Source: Solitalea lacus
GTDB taxonomy: Bacteria > Bacteroidota > Bacteroidia > Sphingobacteriales > Sphingobacteriaceae
Assembly (NCBI RefSeq): GCF_022014595.1
Contig: NZ_CP091740.1
Location: 4,142,200 to 4,206,199 of the forward strand
DNA: 64,000 bases
Direction: 5' to 3'
Below the pieces are notes generated by a model. That model had not been told where the DNA came from and searched no databases. It saw only the letters and a program-made list of their open reading frames with translations. This document shows, in pieces, positions 34,557-42,652 of the stretch; position 1 is the stretch's first letter, and the number at the start of each line of letters is the position of its first letter. A program made the position numbers and the translations under genes.

Positions 34557-35685
34557 ATAGAAAATCCCCAATTAAATCTTCATTCACCTTTTTAAATCGC
34601 TGCTTTCCCACTTTAGCCCTCCGTTCCATCAGTTCTTTCCACGTGGTTAAAATAAAGCCTTGATCTTTTAAAAATTGCCTAAAGGCAGGATCTGTCATGG
34701 TTAACATATCTCCTTTCCTTCTATTGCCCGAACCTGAAAATTCTTTAAACACTTCTGTTGTTTTTGAACAATGCATAATCACCATAGTAATGCCAGGCTT
34801 TATTTGGCTTAAGCTCTCCTGATATTTAGCAGAAAACCAAGCTCTTAAATTCGCATCAGTATTTTCCAAATCCACTGGAAAATCCCACTCTTGACTCATG
34901 CCATGTAAATCATCCAGCACAGGCAAGCCTGCGTTCCAAACTTTTTTTCCCAAAGTTCGAGCAAGACGCATCATCTGGGTTAACTTTTCAGCATACAAAT
35001 CATCCTGCAAGTTTACCTTAACATTTTTTAATCCCGACAAATCATGCATTTTAACTTGTTCAAGCAGCATGGTGTTGTGGCCTCCGGGAAACATAATTGG
35101 AATATGTTCCTTTTTACCAATTTTAATGTATTTAATTAGATAGCCGGGCTTTGAAAATACAGTCCCCATATGCGAGTCGAGGTGAGTCGGCTTAAAACCC
35201 ATCATTTTAGCACGTTTAATTTGGGCTTTAATTTCACGTTCAACCTCATTAGCTGAAGCACTTTTTCGCACAAGATTAACATCTTTCCACATACATCCTT
35301 CGTTATCAACTAAACCAGGAACTGCTTCTCTACCGGCCAACGGCCCCCAACGATAGGTATTCCATTCAGAGGTTAAAGTAATGTGGAGACCGGCATCAAC
35401 TTCGGGATGCTCTTTGATGTATTTCACAATTGGGGATACCCATGGACAGGGCATCATAACACTTAATGAATTAGCCACTCCATTTTCAATTGATTCAATC
35501 GCACCCTGATTTGAATCATACGACATGCCAACATCATCAACATGTAATATTATTACTCGATCGCCTTTATTCCAGCCAAGTCGTTCAGCATAAGTTTTTT
35601 GAGCATGAGTTGAACCTGTTACTGTTAAAACCAATGCAAAAGCAAGTCCGATTCTGAGGGCGATATAAAAAGCAAACCGTAACAT
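34546..35685 (-). CDS. YdjC/ChbG-HpnK-type carbohydrate deacetylase
   Basis: The 379-aa protein has a signal peptide and a YdjC-like domain of the polysaccharide deacetylase superfamily: HVDDVGMS gives the Asp-Asp pair, AGLHITLTSEW the first His and THLDSHMGTV the second, together the metal site. Such enzymes remove acetyl groups from sugars such as chitobiose or hopanoid-linked glucosamine. A secreted YdjC protein suggests action on extracellular or periplasmic glycans. It is convergent with the TPR gene with an 11-base overlap, leaving no room for a separate terminator. Confidence 0.85.
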   Translation of the reverse strand: MLRFAFYIALRIGLAFALVLTVTGSTHAQKTYAERLGWNKGDRVIILHVDDVGMSYDSNQGAIESIENGVANSLSVMMPCPWVSPIVKYIKEHPEVDAGLHITLTSEWNTYRWGPLAGREAVPGLVDNEGCMWKDVNLVRKSASANEVEREIKAQIKRAKMMGFKPTHLDSHMGTVFSKPGYLIKYIKIGKKEHIPIMFPGGHNTMLLEQVKMHDLSGLKNVKVNLQDDLYAEKLTQMMRLARTLGKKVWNAGLPVLDDLHGMSQEWDFPVDLENTDANLRAWFSAKYQESLSQIKPGITMVIMHCSKTTEVFKEFSGSGNRRKGDMLTMTDPAFRQFLKDQGFILTTWKELMERRAKVGKQRFKKVNEDLIGDFLFSL

Positions 35686-35845
35686 AAGGGTATAAATTGA
35701 GGAGGTTATTATAAATTTAATAAATTCTATTCAATATTTTATAACTGACTATCAACTTATTAATGCTTTTTATCAAAACTCAGAACTATTATTCTATTCG
35801 GTTCTTCCGTTGTTTTTTGCAACCTTTGTAACAAAATTTAACACA

Positions 35846-36163
35846 ATGGTACAGTATAACGTTACTATTAATATTGATCCTGATTTCGTTGAAGAGTTTT
35901 TAATTTGGATGAAGGACAAACACGTTCCCGATGTAATGAAAACGGGGATATTCAAGTCATATAAAATTGCTCAGTTAATTGCCCCTGTTGATCCGGAGCA
36001 AGAAGGCACTGTATTCACTTTCCAATATTTTTGTGATGATATGAACGACTATTTCCGTTATGAAAAAGAGTTTGCCCCTGCATTAAGAGCAGACGTGACT
36101 GAAAAATACGGCAACAAAATAGTATCGTTCCGTTCAATAATGGAAATTTTAGAAGAAAACTAA
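35846..36163 (+). CDS. DUF4286-family small protein
   Basis: A 105-aa protein with MVQYNVTINIDPDFVEEFL at the start and alternating short strands and helices, like the ferredoxin-like DUF4286 family common in Bacteroidota. Function is unknown. I moved the start to ATG 35846; the TTG at 35810 would add twelve atypical residues. It precedes rfbC by 53 bases and may share its transcript. Confidence 0.85.
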   Translation: MVQYNVTINIDPDFVEEFLIWMKDKHVPDVMKTGIFKSYKIAQLIAPVDPEQEGTVFTFQYFCDDMNDYFRYEKEFAPALRADVTEKYGNKIVSFRSIMEILEEN

Positions 36164-36216
36164 ATCTCAACTATACTGAGCAGCTTTTAAAATAATCTGC
36201 TTCTCTAACAACTTAA

Positions 36217-36759
36217 ATGAAAATTACAACTACGCCTATTGAGGGCCTTTTAATTATCGAACCTCGAATTTTCAACGATAATCGTGGCTACTTTTACGAG
36301 AGCTATAACAAAAACAGTTTTATTGAAGCCGGAATTACTGCTGAGTTTGTGCAAGACAATCAGTCGAAATCGCAAAAAGGCGCATTAAGAGGTTTGCATT
36401 TTCAAGCCCCTCCTTTCGCCCAAGGAAAATTAGTAAGAGTTATTCAAGGAAGGGTGTTGGATGTTGCAGTGGACATTCGTAAAGATTCATCCACCTTTGG
36501 TCAGTCTTTCAGCATTGAACTCAGTGGCGAAAATCAGTTGCAATTTTGGATACCTGAAGGATTTGCACATGGCTTTGTAACATTGGAAGAGGACACCATT
36601 TTTAGCTATAAATGCACCAACTTTTACAACAAGCAATCTGAAGGTGGTATTATTTGGAATGACCCAGATTTAAATATTAACTGGGGAAGCTCCGATATAC
36701 TTGTTTCTGAAAAAGATCAGATCCTTCCCCAATTAAAAGACTTTACCAGTCCGTTTTAG
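36217..36759 (+). CDS. rfbC: dTDP-4-dehydrorhamnose 3,5-epimerase
   Basis: RfbC/RmlC epimerises dTDP-4-keto-6-deoxyglucose at C3 and C5 during dTDP-rhamnose synthesis for surface glycans. The 180-aa cupin-fold protein has the typical GYFYESYN, FVQDNQSKS, LRGLHFQ (active-site His) and FSYKCTNFYNKQSEGG (active-site Tyr) segments. Length is standard. The other rhamnose genes (rmlA, B, D) are not in the window, so this may be an isolated copy, but no change in key residues is seen. Confidence 0.93.
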   Translation: MKITTTPIEGLLIIEPRIFNDNRGYFYESYNKNSFIEAGITAEFVQDNQSKSQKGALRGLHFQAPPFAQGKLVRVIQGRVLDVAVDIRKDSSTFGQSFSIELSGENQLQFWIPEGFAHGFVTLEEDTIFSYKCTNFYNKQSEGGIIWNDPDLNINWGSSDILVSEKDQILPQLKDFTSPF

Positions 36760-36770
36760 ACTAAAAATAT

Positions 36771-37271
36771 TTAATTGTTAAGATAACGCCCGGGAATAGG
36801 ATTTTCGGGCGTTTCTGCATTCCATGTTATATTTAATATCTTCCATTGCTGACCGTCAAACATCAACTGCAAGCTATTAATACCTCTTTGAAAAGGCTTC
36901 TCTTCATCTAGCTTATGGAAAGATTCATACGTTGAAAATACCTGTGCCATATTTCCGAAGATGTCTGTTTTTCTCGAAACTTCCTTTTCGAAAAAGCCTT
37001 GGTCTTTAGTTAACTTGCCCAGTCCTTCTAAGTACTGGGCCACTGACAAAGTCCTCCTGGCAGTCTTATTCTCTTTATTGACAAAAACAGGTATTAACCT
37101 GGCTTCAGGCACAAAAAAAGATTTAATCAAAGCAGTATCCCTCTGTTGTGCTGCAGGGCCTGAAATCGAAGCATATAAGCCCTTCAAAACTTTATCCAAT
37201 TTATCTTCCTTTGACTGAGCAAATGCTGAGAATGAAATTAAAAACAGTAAGGAAAAATAAAAACGTTTCAT
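36771..37271 (-). CDS. Secreted small NTF2-like protein
   Basis: The 166-aa protein has a signal peptide (MKRFYFSLLFLISFSAFAQ) and an NTF2-like pattern: a helical N-terminal part (DTALIKSFFVPEARLIPVF) and a C-terminal strand INSLQLMFDGQQWKILNITW. It is probably periplasmic. Function is unknown. It lies 11 bases beyond the convergent rfbC stop and six bases after the OmpA lipoprotein gene, so it is likely co-transcribed with the latter. Confidence 0.75.
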   Translation of the reverse strand: MKRFYFSLLFLISFSAFAQSKEDKLDKVLKGLYASISGPAAQQRDTALIKSFFVPEARLIPVFVNKENKTARRTLSVAQYLEGLGKLTKDQGFFEKEVSRKTDIFGNMAQVFSTYESFHKLDEEKPFQRGINSLQLMFDGQQWKILNITWNAETPENPIPGRYLNN

Positions 37272-37276
37272 CTGGA

Positions 37277-38128
37277 TTAATTTTTGACTTGCAGTAATTT
37301 ATAAATCTCATCCAACTTTGGCGAAAGAATGATTTCTATTCGACGATTTTTACTTTTTGCTTCAGTAGTATTTTCCATTGTGACAGGAATAAACTCCCCT
37401 CTTCCTGCCGCTTCAAGTTTTATGGGCTCTAGTTTTTGTACTTCAGTTAAATAGCGAACAACTGAAGTAGCACGAAGTACACTTAAGTCCCAGTTATCTT
37501 TTATTTGCCCTAGGTTTCGAACTTTAGCGTTATCTGTATGCCCCTCAACCAGGATATTAATATCAGGCTGAGTTTTTAGCACTTTTGCTAGCTCATCAAG
37601 CGCTTCTTTACCTTTAGTGTCGATAATTATACTTCCTGTATCAAAAAGCAATTTATCTGTTAAGGAAACAAATACCTTTCCATCTTTTACAGAAACTGTT
37701 AACCCACTCTCAGAAAAACCTAATAAGGCTTTTGACAATTTCTTTTGCAAGGCATTGGTAGCCTCATCTCTGCTCTTCAAAATAGCCTCAACTTCTCTTA
37801 AATTACGTTCACGGGCAGCTAAATCAGCTGAAAGCTTCTTTATTTCGCCTGAACTGTTATTTCGTAATGCGGTATAATCTTTAAAAAGCAGTTCATTTTG
37901 CTCCTGAGCTAAACGTAATTGATCACCTAAATTTGAAGTATCACCTTTCAGCTTATGATTCAAAGCTTGCAAACTATCTCCTTTTGAACCACAATCAGCT
38001 AATGTATTTTGAAGAGAATCACGTTCAGCAATCAGCTTTCTGTAATCTTTTTTACTTAATGCAACACATGATGTTAGTCCGATAACTGAACTAACCATCA
38101 TTACCGGAACGATAAATGTTCTTTTCAT
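37277..38128 (-). CDS. OmpA-family lipoprotein
   Basis: The 283-aa protein has a lipoprotein signal (GLTSC, Cys21), a coiled-coil stretch (about 30-120, ELLFKDYTALRNNSSGEI region) and a C-terminal OmpA peptidoglycan-binding domain with LVEGHTDNAKV and AAGRGEFIPV and KSKNRRIEI. It should tether the outer membrane to the cell wall. I chose the ATG at 38128 because the longer frame to 38176 puts 16 residues before the signal. It is co-directional with the NTF2-like gene downstream. Confidence 0.9.
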   Translation of the reverse strand: MKRTFIVPVMMVSSVIGLTSCVALSKKDYRKLIAERDSLQNTLADCGSKGDSLQALNHKLKGDTSNLGDQLRLAQEQNELLFKDYTALRNNSSGEIKKLSADLAARERNLREVEAILKSRDEATNALQKKLSKALLGFSESGLTVSVKDGKVFVSLTDKLLFDTGSIIIDTKGKEALDELAKVLKTQPDINILVEGHTDNAKVRNLGQIKDNWDLSVLRATSVVRYLTEVQKLEPIKLEAAGRGEFIPVTMENTTEAKSKNRRIEIILSPKLDEIYKLLQVKN

Positions 38129-38187
38129 ACTATAAAATTTGCCGACTAAAATAATTAAACCTTTAAACTGATACACCTATTCGATGC

Positions 38188-38221
38188 AAAAAAACAGCGA
38201 CAAACCACTGGTCTGCCGCTG
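38188..38221 (-). terminator. Terminator of the DUF2461 gene
   Basis: In the minus-strand RNA a 12-bp stem (two G-U pairs) with a 3-base loop is formed by 38195-38206 and 38210-38221, followed by seven U residues (38188-38194). It lies 31 bases after the DUF2461 stop. Confidence 0.8.
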
Positions 38222-38251
38222 CTCAAATAACGTATCTTTTAAACAGATATT

Positions 38252-38914
38252 TTAGCTCGAAATAGCATTAGTTAGAAATTGATTCAGCGGATATGCAGCT
38301 GCCCAAACATTTACTACAGCTTCAAGACCTGAAGGACTTAGAAGTTCCTTTTCATTTAATTGGGAAGAAACAGTATAGCTTTTCAATTTTAGTAACTCAA
38401 TTTCAGGATGATCTGCAGGATAACCTTTCGGAGCAGTTTTTAATTTCTCTTCTTCATCCAATCCTTTAAAAAACTTCTGAAAAGCTTCTTCTTTTAAAAT
38501 CGATTTAAAGTCATTGGCGTTATAATCAATTTCTTGTCTAATTGCTTTTACATGTTCAGCCTCAGGCATCCAATAGCCACCTGCAGCAAAACATTGCATT
38601 GGTTCAATATGCAAATAATAACAGGGTCCATTTACACCTTTTCCGAATGTACTTACTACAATACCGAAATTCTTTTTATAAGGTGATTTATCCTTACTGA
38701 AACGAACATCGCGATAAATCCTCATTATGCATTGCTTTGCTCTGATCCCTGTAACTGCAGGATCTATTTCAGCCATTTTAAGCAATACGGCATCAACAAA
38801 ATCCTCAACATTCGATTTGGCCTCCTCGTATCGCCTTTTATTGGCCATAAACCATTCACGATTATTATTATCGGCTAGCTCTTTTAAAAAATCAAAGGTA
38901 GTTTGCTTAAGCAT
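38252..38914 (-). CDS. DUF2461 (TIGR02453) family protein
   Basis: The 220-aa protein matches the DUF2461 pattern: FLKELADNNNREWFMANKRRYEEAK region near the start, MRIYRDVRFSKDKSPYK, and PAGG-like CFAAGGYWMPEAEHV. The family is widespread in bacteria and fungi with unknown function. It begins three bases after the DUF983 stop, which indicates co-translation, and is ended by a good terminator. Confidence 0.9.
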   Translation of the reverse strand: MLKQTTFDFLKELADNNNREWFMANKRRYEEAKSNVEDFVDAVLLKMAEIDPAVTGIRAKQCIMRIYRDVRFSKDKSPYKKNFGIVVSTFGKGVNGPCYYLHIEPMQCFAAGGYWMPEAEHVKAIRQEIDYNANDFKSILKEEAFQKFFKGLDEEEKLKTAPKGYPADHPEIELLKLKSYTVSSQLNEKELLSPSGLEAVVNVWAAAYPLNQFLTNAISS

Positions 38915-38917
38915 ACT

Positions 38918-39298
38918 TTATTTAGAATAAGATTCGTCAAAGCGTACCGGAGAGAAAAAGTGCAGCATTAACACCCGGCCATACCTAAAATTAAACGGCA
39001 TAAAGAAAATAATAGCGCCGATAATAATGCTCAAGTAGACCCAAGGAGACGGATCATTTAACAAAACGTATGTTGCCACCCCAAGCGTTACACTTTGTGC
39101 AACGTTTAATGCATAACTTACATACATTCCACCCCAAAAAAAGCCAGGCTCAATTTCGAAACGTAACCCACAAACCGGGCAGTTTTGATGCATTTTTTGA
39201 TACTCGAGTAAATTATACGTTGAATGTGAGAATATTTTACCCTGCCTACAACGCGGGCACTTTTGTTCTACTATAGCTTGAAATTTAGAAATCGCCAT
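38918..39298 (-). CDS. DUF983 membrane protein with a zinc-ribbon-like start
   Basis: The 126-aa protein starts with two CxxC pairs (KCPRCRQGKIF and CPVCGLRFE), a small zinc ribbon, followed by two membrane helices (about 57-77 and 84-103). The DUF983 family is frequent in Bacteroidota and Alphaproteobacteria and often sits near cytochrome oxidase genes. Its function is not established. It is upstream of DUF2461 in the same short operon, and the respiratory cluster begins across a terminator to its right. Confidence 0.85.
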   Translation of the reverse strand: MAISKFQAIVEQKCPRCRQGKIFSHSTYNLLEYQKMHQNCPVCGLRFEIEPGFFWGGMYVSYALNVAQSVTLGVATYVLLNDPSPWVYLSIIIGAIIFFMPFNFRYGRVLMLHFFSPVRFDESYSK

Positions 39299-39378
39299 TT
39301 TATTGATTGGTTTTGCAAATCCTTATCCAATCACAAAAATCAACAGCACTACACAGACAGGATTTTGCAGAGAATATA

Positions 39379-39410
39379 AACAGAAGAATCCGTTCCCGGA
39401 TTCTTCTGTT
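39379..39410 (-). terminator. Terminator of the respiratory supercluster
   Basis: A perfect 14-bp stem (39379-39392 with 39397-39410) with a 4-base loop overlaps the stop codon of the small CxxC protein gene. It is the first strong hairpin after about 17 kb of leftward act and cytochrome oxidase genes. Confidence 0.85.
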
Positions 39411-39684
39411 AGTTAAGATTTAATTTCTGATCAGGAATATTGATGTTAATATTCTTTCTACGATAATTACGATACCACATAAGGCCAACACCTGCAACAG
39501 CAACATATGGTGCAGCTAACAAATACAGAATGCCATTATTCAGTCCACGACCTTTATTACCACCCTCGTTTATTGATGACTCTACAGATGATTTACACAT
39601 CGGGCATTGTGCGTTTGCTGAAAAAGGCATTACCACAAAAAGAACTCCCGATAACATCAACGCAAGGATTAACTTCTTCATCAT
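39409..39684 (-). CDS. Small exported CxxC membrane protein
   Basis: The 91-aa protein has a signal peptide (MMKKLILALMLSGVLFVVMPFSANA), a mature N-terminus with CPMCKSS, one membrane helix (GILYLLAAPYVAVAGVGLMWY) and a basic tail. I do not know a named family, although such a protein is often seen next to cytochrome oxidase genes in Bacteroidota. The exported CxxC pair could act in redox or copper handling during oxidase assembly, but this is inference from position. Last gene of the respiratory cluster; a stem-loop covers its stop. Confidence 0.6.
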   Translation of the reverse strand: MMKKLILALMLSGVLFVVMPFSANAQCPMCKSSVESSINEGGNKGRGLNNGILYLLAAPYVAVAGVGLMWYRNYRRKNININIPDQKLNLN

Positions 39685-39734
39685 AACAAACTTATATCAA
39701 CTTCAAAAATAAGGAATTATCTACTTAAAACGGT

Positions 39735-40310
39735 CTATTTTATATAATACGGAGAAATCATAAGGTAAACAACCACACCTGTAACTGTAACATACAACCA
39801 AATTGGGTAGCTCCAGCGCGTAATTTTACGATGTTTGGCAACTTCCATTTTCAGTCCCCAATAAAAAGATAACAACACCATTGGTAATACCAACGCTGCC
39901 AAGATAATGTGCGAAATTAATATTACCAGATAAATTGCTCGCATAGAACCAACTTGTGCAATTTCAGAAGCATCAAGCAATCCATCCCCATTTAAATCCC
40001 CAAATTTTGCTTCCTGCGGCGCCAACCAGTGATAAGCAATATAAGACACCAGAAACAAACTTGACAGGAAGAATGCGGTTAAATTTAACCTCTTATGCAC
40101 AGCTATTCTCTTCTGTTTAATGAAATACAGCGATAGCATTAAAAGCACACTACACGTTCCGTTAATGAAAGCATTTAATTTAGGTAGAATAAGAATTGAT
40201 GAAGGATCAACCATAGGAGCGGGAAGGACCTTTCGGTTCAATAATACTACCACCACAAATACAAAAACCGAAACTCCGGCAACAATTCGAAATAGTATTT
40301 TTTCAGACAT
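39735..40310 (-). CDS. DUF420 membrane protein with an EF-hand-like loop
   Basis: The 191-aa protein has five predicted membrane helices of the DUF420 (CtaM-like) family, linked to cytochrome oxidase assembly. Between helices 3 and 4 lies DLNGDGLLDASE (105-116), a 12-residue loop that fits the EF-hand calcium pattern with Asp, Asn, Asp, Gly, Asp and Glu at the right positions. I do not recall this insert from family members. It lies downstream of the Sco-like gene in the oxidase cluster. Confidence 0.85.
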   Translation of the reverse strand: MSEKILFRIVAGVSVFVFVVVVLLNRKVLPAPMVDPSSILILPKLNAFINGTCSVLLMLSLYFIKQKRIAVHKRLNLTAFFLSSLFLVSYIAYHWLAPQEAKFGDLNGDGLLDASEIAQVGSMRAIYLVILISHIILAALVLPMVLLSFYWGLKMEVAKHRKITRWSYPIWLYVTVTGVVVYLMISPYYIK

Positions 40311-40360
40311 AATTAAAACAGATAATAGAGTAAAGAAGCTAGGGATTAGAACAATAAAAT

Positions 40361-41008
40361 CTACTTAAGAAGTATATCGTCTTCATCTCTAATCAATTCA
40401 ACAGTTAACACTTTAACCTCATCCATTAAGGTGTCAATATTGAATCGATTTTCCATTTTGTACATCCCTCTGATACGATGCCGTCTGTCGAGCATTACAT
40501 ATCTACGAGTCGCAGTGTACTTTTGCAAAACAGTATCCTTCTTTACTTCAGTTAAAAGATATTGCTGATTGGCAATTGTTGCCAAAGAGTCAATTGGAGC
40601 ATAAACCACTTTCCAGTTATCGTTCTTGTTACTATCAGCCAGCCATTGTTGATTACCGGCAAAAGTTACAAACAACACTTTAGGGTTTTTCTTAAAATAC
40701 TGTACCAGCCGCCAGGTTTGCTCGTTCATGGCCTTATTACCAAAACTGTCATCGGTTACAAGAAAATTGGCCATGATGATTTTTCCAGTATCAGACAAAG
40801 GAAAAAATTGTACAGTATGGTATATCGTATCCTGTATTTTACGCCCTTTCTTTAAATGAAATGTAGAAGCCACTTCTTTAGGTCCGAAGACCGGAAGTGG
40901 CTTGTACATATTCTGACCCGACTTTAACAAAAAATAAGTTATAACCGGCAAAAGAAAGACAAAAAACAGGATAGCGGCTTTTTTTAAAAGACTTATCCGA
41001 GTTGTCAT
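40361..41008 (-). CDS. Sco-like protein without copper ligands
   Basis: The 215-aa protein has an N-terminal membrane anchor (AAILFFVFLLPVITYFLL) and a thioredoxin-like domain placed like SCO1/SenC, the copper chaperone for oxidase subunit II. The usual copper motif CxxxC is replaced by Asp87 and Asn91 (NFLVTDDSFGNK), and the distal His is not found before YVMLD. It sits between oxidase subunit IV and DUF420, the usual Sco position. It may have a structural or redox-independent assembly role. Family assignment is by fold pattern and position. Confidence 0.7.
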   Translation of the reverse strand: MTTRISLLKKAAILFFVFLLPVITYFLLKSGQNMYKPLPVFGPKEVASTFHLKKGRKIQDTIYHTVQFFPLSDTGKIIMANFLVTDDSFGNKAMNEQTWRLVQYFKKNPKVLFVTFAGNQQWLADSNKNDNWKVVYAPIDSLATIANQQYLLTEVKKDTVLQKYTATRRYVMLDRRHRIRGMYKMENRFNIDTLMDEVKVLTVELIRDEDDILLK

Positions 41009-41010
41009 AT

Positions 41011-41358
41011 TTATTTCAATATGGGCAATAAATAATTCCCCTCAATAATCATCAGGGTTACAAAATAAATCAGGAACACCATTGGTAATACTACGCTAAT
41101 GATTAACCCGATTTTTTCGAATTTAAGGTGCATGAAATAAGCCACAATGTAAGCAGCTTTTACAATCGTTAAAGCGATATAAAGAAAGTTCCCGATTTCT
41201 TGAGAAATCAAACCGTGAGGAATGCAGTATAAAGCAATGATAAACTCTATAATGGTTACACTCAATAAGATGAAAAACACTTTCCAGATCAATGCTTTTG
41301 ACATTGATTCATGCTCATCATGATGTTCGTGAGCTACAGTAGATTCGTGTGCCGACAT
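41011..41358 (-). CDS. Cytochrome c oxidase subunit IV
   Basis: The 115-aa protein has a His-rich soluble start (HESTVAHEHHDEHES) and three membrane helices, including VKAAYIVAYFMHLKFE, the signature of bacterial subunit IV of caa3/aa3 oxidases. It stabilises the oxidase complex. It follows subunit III closely and precedes the Sco-like gene by two bases. Confidence 0.85.
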   Translation of the reverse strand: MSAHESTVAHEHHDEHESMSKALIWKVFFILLSVTIIEFIIALYCIPHGLISQEIGNFLYIALTIVKAAYIVAYFMHLKFEKIGLIISVVLPMVFLIYFVTLMIIEGNYLLPILK

Positions 41359-41384
41359 TTTATATAGAATTCAGAGTTAACAAA

Positions 41385-42065
41385 TTAAACAAGATAAAAC
41401 AAGGTAAATACGAATACCCAAACTAAGTCTACAAAGTGCCAGTATAAACCAACCTTTTCAACCATTAAATAGTGTCCGCGACGCTCGTAAGTTCCAACTA
41501 GCACATTCACTAAGATGATAATGTTGATTATCACACCAGTAAATACGTGAAATCCGTGAAATCCAGTAATTACAAAGAACAACTGACCAAATTGTACTGC
41601 TCCGGTACTTCCATCAGCATTCATAAATGGATTGTGGTGTAAGGTCATTCCTTCGTGAATAAGGTGACTCCACTCCCAAGCCTGACAGCCTAAGAAAGTC
41701 AAACCTCCTAATACCGTTAAGAACAGCCATTTAGTTACCTCACTTTTAGAGTTGCGATGACCGGCTTCAACAGCCAATACCATGGTTACAGAACTAAAGA
41801 TAAGGATGAAGGTCATGATACCCACAAATACTAGCGGATAGTCAGCATGAACACCTGGTACTGATTTAAAAACTACATCAGGATCAGGCCAGCTATGGCT
41901 TTTGAAGCGCATTGCGCCATAAAAAATCAATAATGCAGAAAAAGTAAACACGTCTGACAAGAGGAAAAACCACATCATCAGCTTGCCATATTCCACAGAG
42001 AAAGGAGATTTTCCGCCACTCCATGGTCCCGCTTTAACTTCTTCTAATTTTGCAACAGTACTCAT
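41385..42065 (-). CDS. Cytochrome c oxidase subunit III
   Basis: The 226-aa protein has seven-helix subunit III features: KLMMWFFLLSDVFTFSALLI near the start, AWEWSHLIHEG, and FVITGFHGFHVFTGV and HFVDLVWVFVFTLFYL at the end. Subunit III supports proton-pumping stability of heme-copper oxidases. It is the second of two adjacent subunit III-like genes, 10 bases after the first. Confidence 0.92.
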   Translation of the reverse strand: MSTVAKLEEVKAGPWSGGKSPFSVEYGKLMMWFFLLSDVFTFSALLIFYGAMRFKSHSWPDPDVVFKSVPGVHADYPLVFVGIMTFILIFSSVTMVLAVEAGHRNSKSEVTKWLFLTVLGGLTFLGCQAWEWSHLIHEGMTLHHNPFMNADGSTGAVQFGQLFFVITGFHGFHVFTGVIINIIILVNVLVGTYERRGHYLMVEKVGLYWHFVDLVWVFVFTLFYLV

Positions 42066-42075
42066 CGATTAAATT

Positions 42076-42651
42076 TTAGTGGTTCAAAAGTAAAAAAACG
42101 TATAAATAAATCCATAAAATATCCAGAAAATGCCAGAAGATAGAAGCAAGTTCTAATCTAAGCATATTCTTAACTTGGGCAATATTACGATACACACCAA
42201 TCAAAGGAGCCGCTAAAACGGCTATACCTACAAGTATGTGTGCTCCGTGCATCCCTGAAATAACGTATAAGAACGACCCTGAAGGATTTCCAACAAAGTA
42301 TACTTTATTAGCAATCATTTGCTGCCAAGATAGCCACTGACAAACCAAAAAGGCCACTCCTAAGGCGATTGTTAACCATAAAGCCAATTTTTGTTTTTCA
42401 AAATTTAACTTTTTACCTGATAAGTAAGCCCATTGCATTGTTCCACTGCTGGCAACAATAATTACAGTTGAAAGAATGAACAAACTAGGTAAATTATATT
42501 CTGTCCAGTTTCCTTCAGCTTTACGCACAATAAAACCTGATGTAAATGCAGCAAACAGCATTATACTGGCTACAATAATCAACCACAATACGAACTTGAT
42601 TGGTCTTACATTAAGTTTAGTTTCTTCCGTATTCATCACACTAGTTTGCAT
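42076..42651 (-). CDS. Cytochrome c oxidase subunit III-like protein (second copy)
   Basis: The 191-aa protein shares the subunit III features (YVISGMHGAHILVGIA and IFWHFLDILWIYLYVFLLL) but is shorter and only about five-helix. Paired long and short subunit III proteins are usual in Bacteroidota oxidase clusters. It starts one base after the heme O synthase gene stop, so expression is coupled. An ATG five codons later is possible as start. Confidence 0.9.
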   Translation of the reverse strand: MQTSVMNTEETKLNVRPIKFVLWLIIVASIMLFAAFTSGFIVRKAEGNWTEYNLPSLFILSTVIIVASSGTMQWAYLSGKKLNFEKQKLALWLTIALGVAFLVCQWLSWQQMIANKVYFVGNPSGSFLYVISGMHGAHILVGIAVLAAPLIGVYRNIAQVKNMLRLELASIFWHFLDILWIYLYVFLLLNH

Positions 42652-42652
42652 A

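Noticed and set aside
36771-36840. CGCCCG/CGGGCG hairpin at the end of the NTF2-like gene
   Set aside because: It lies inside the coding sequence and is not followed by a T run, so it is not called as a terminator.
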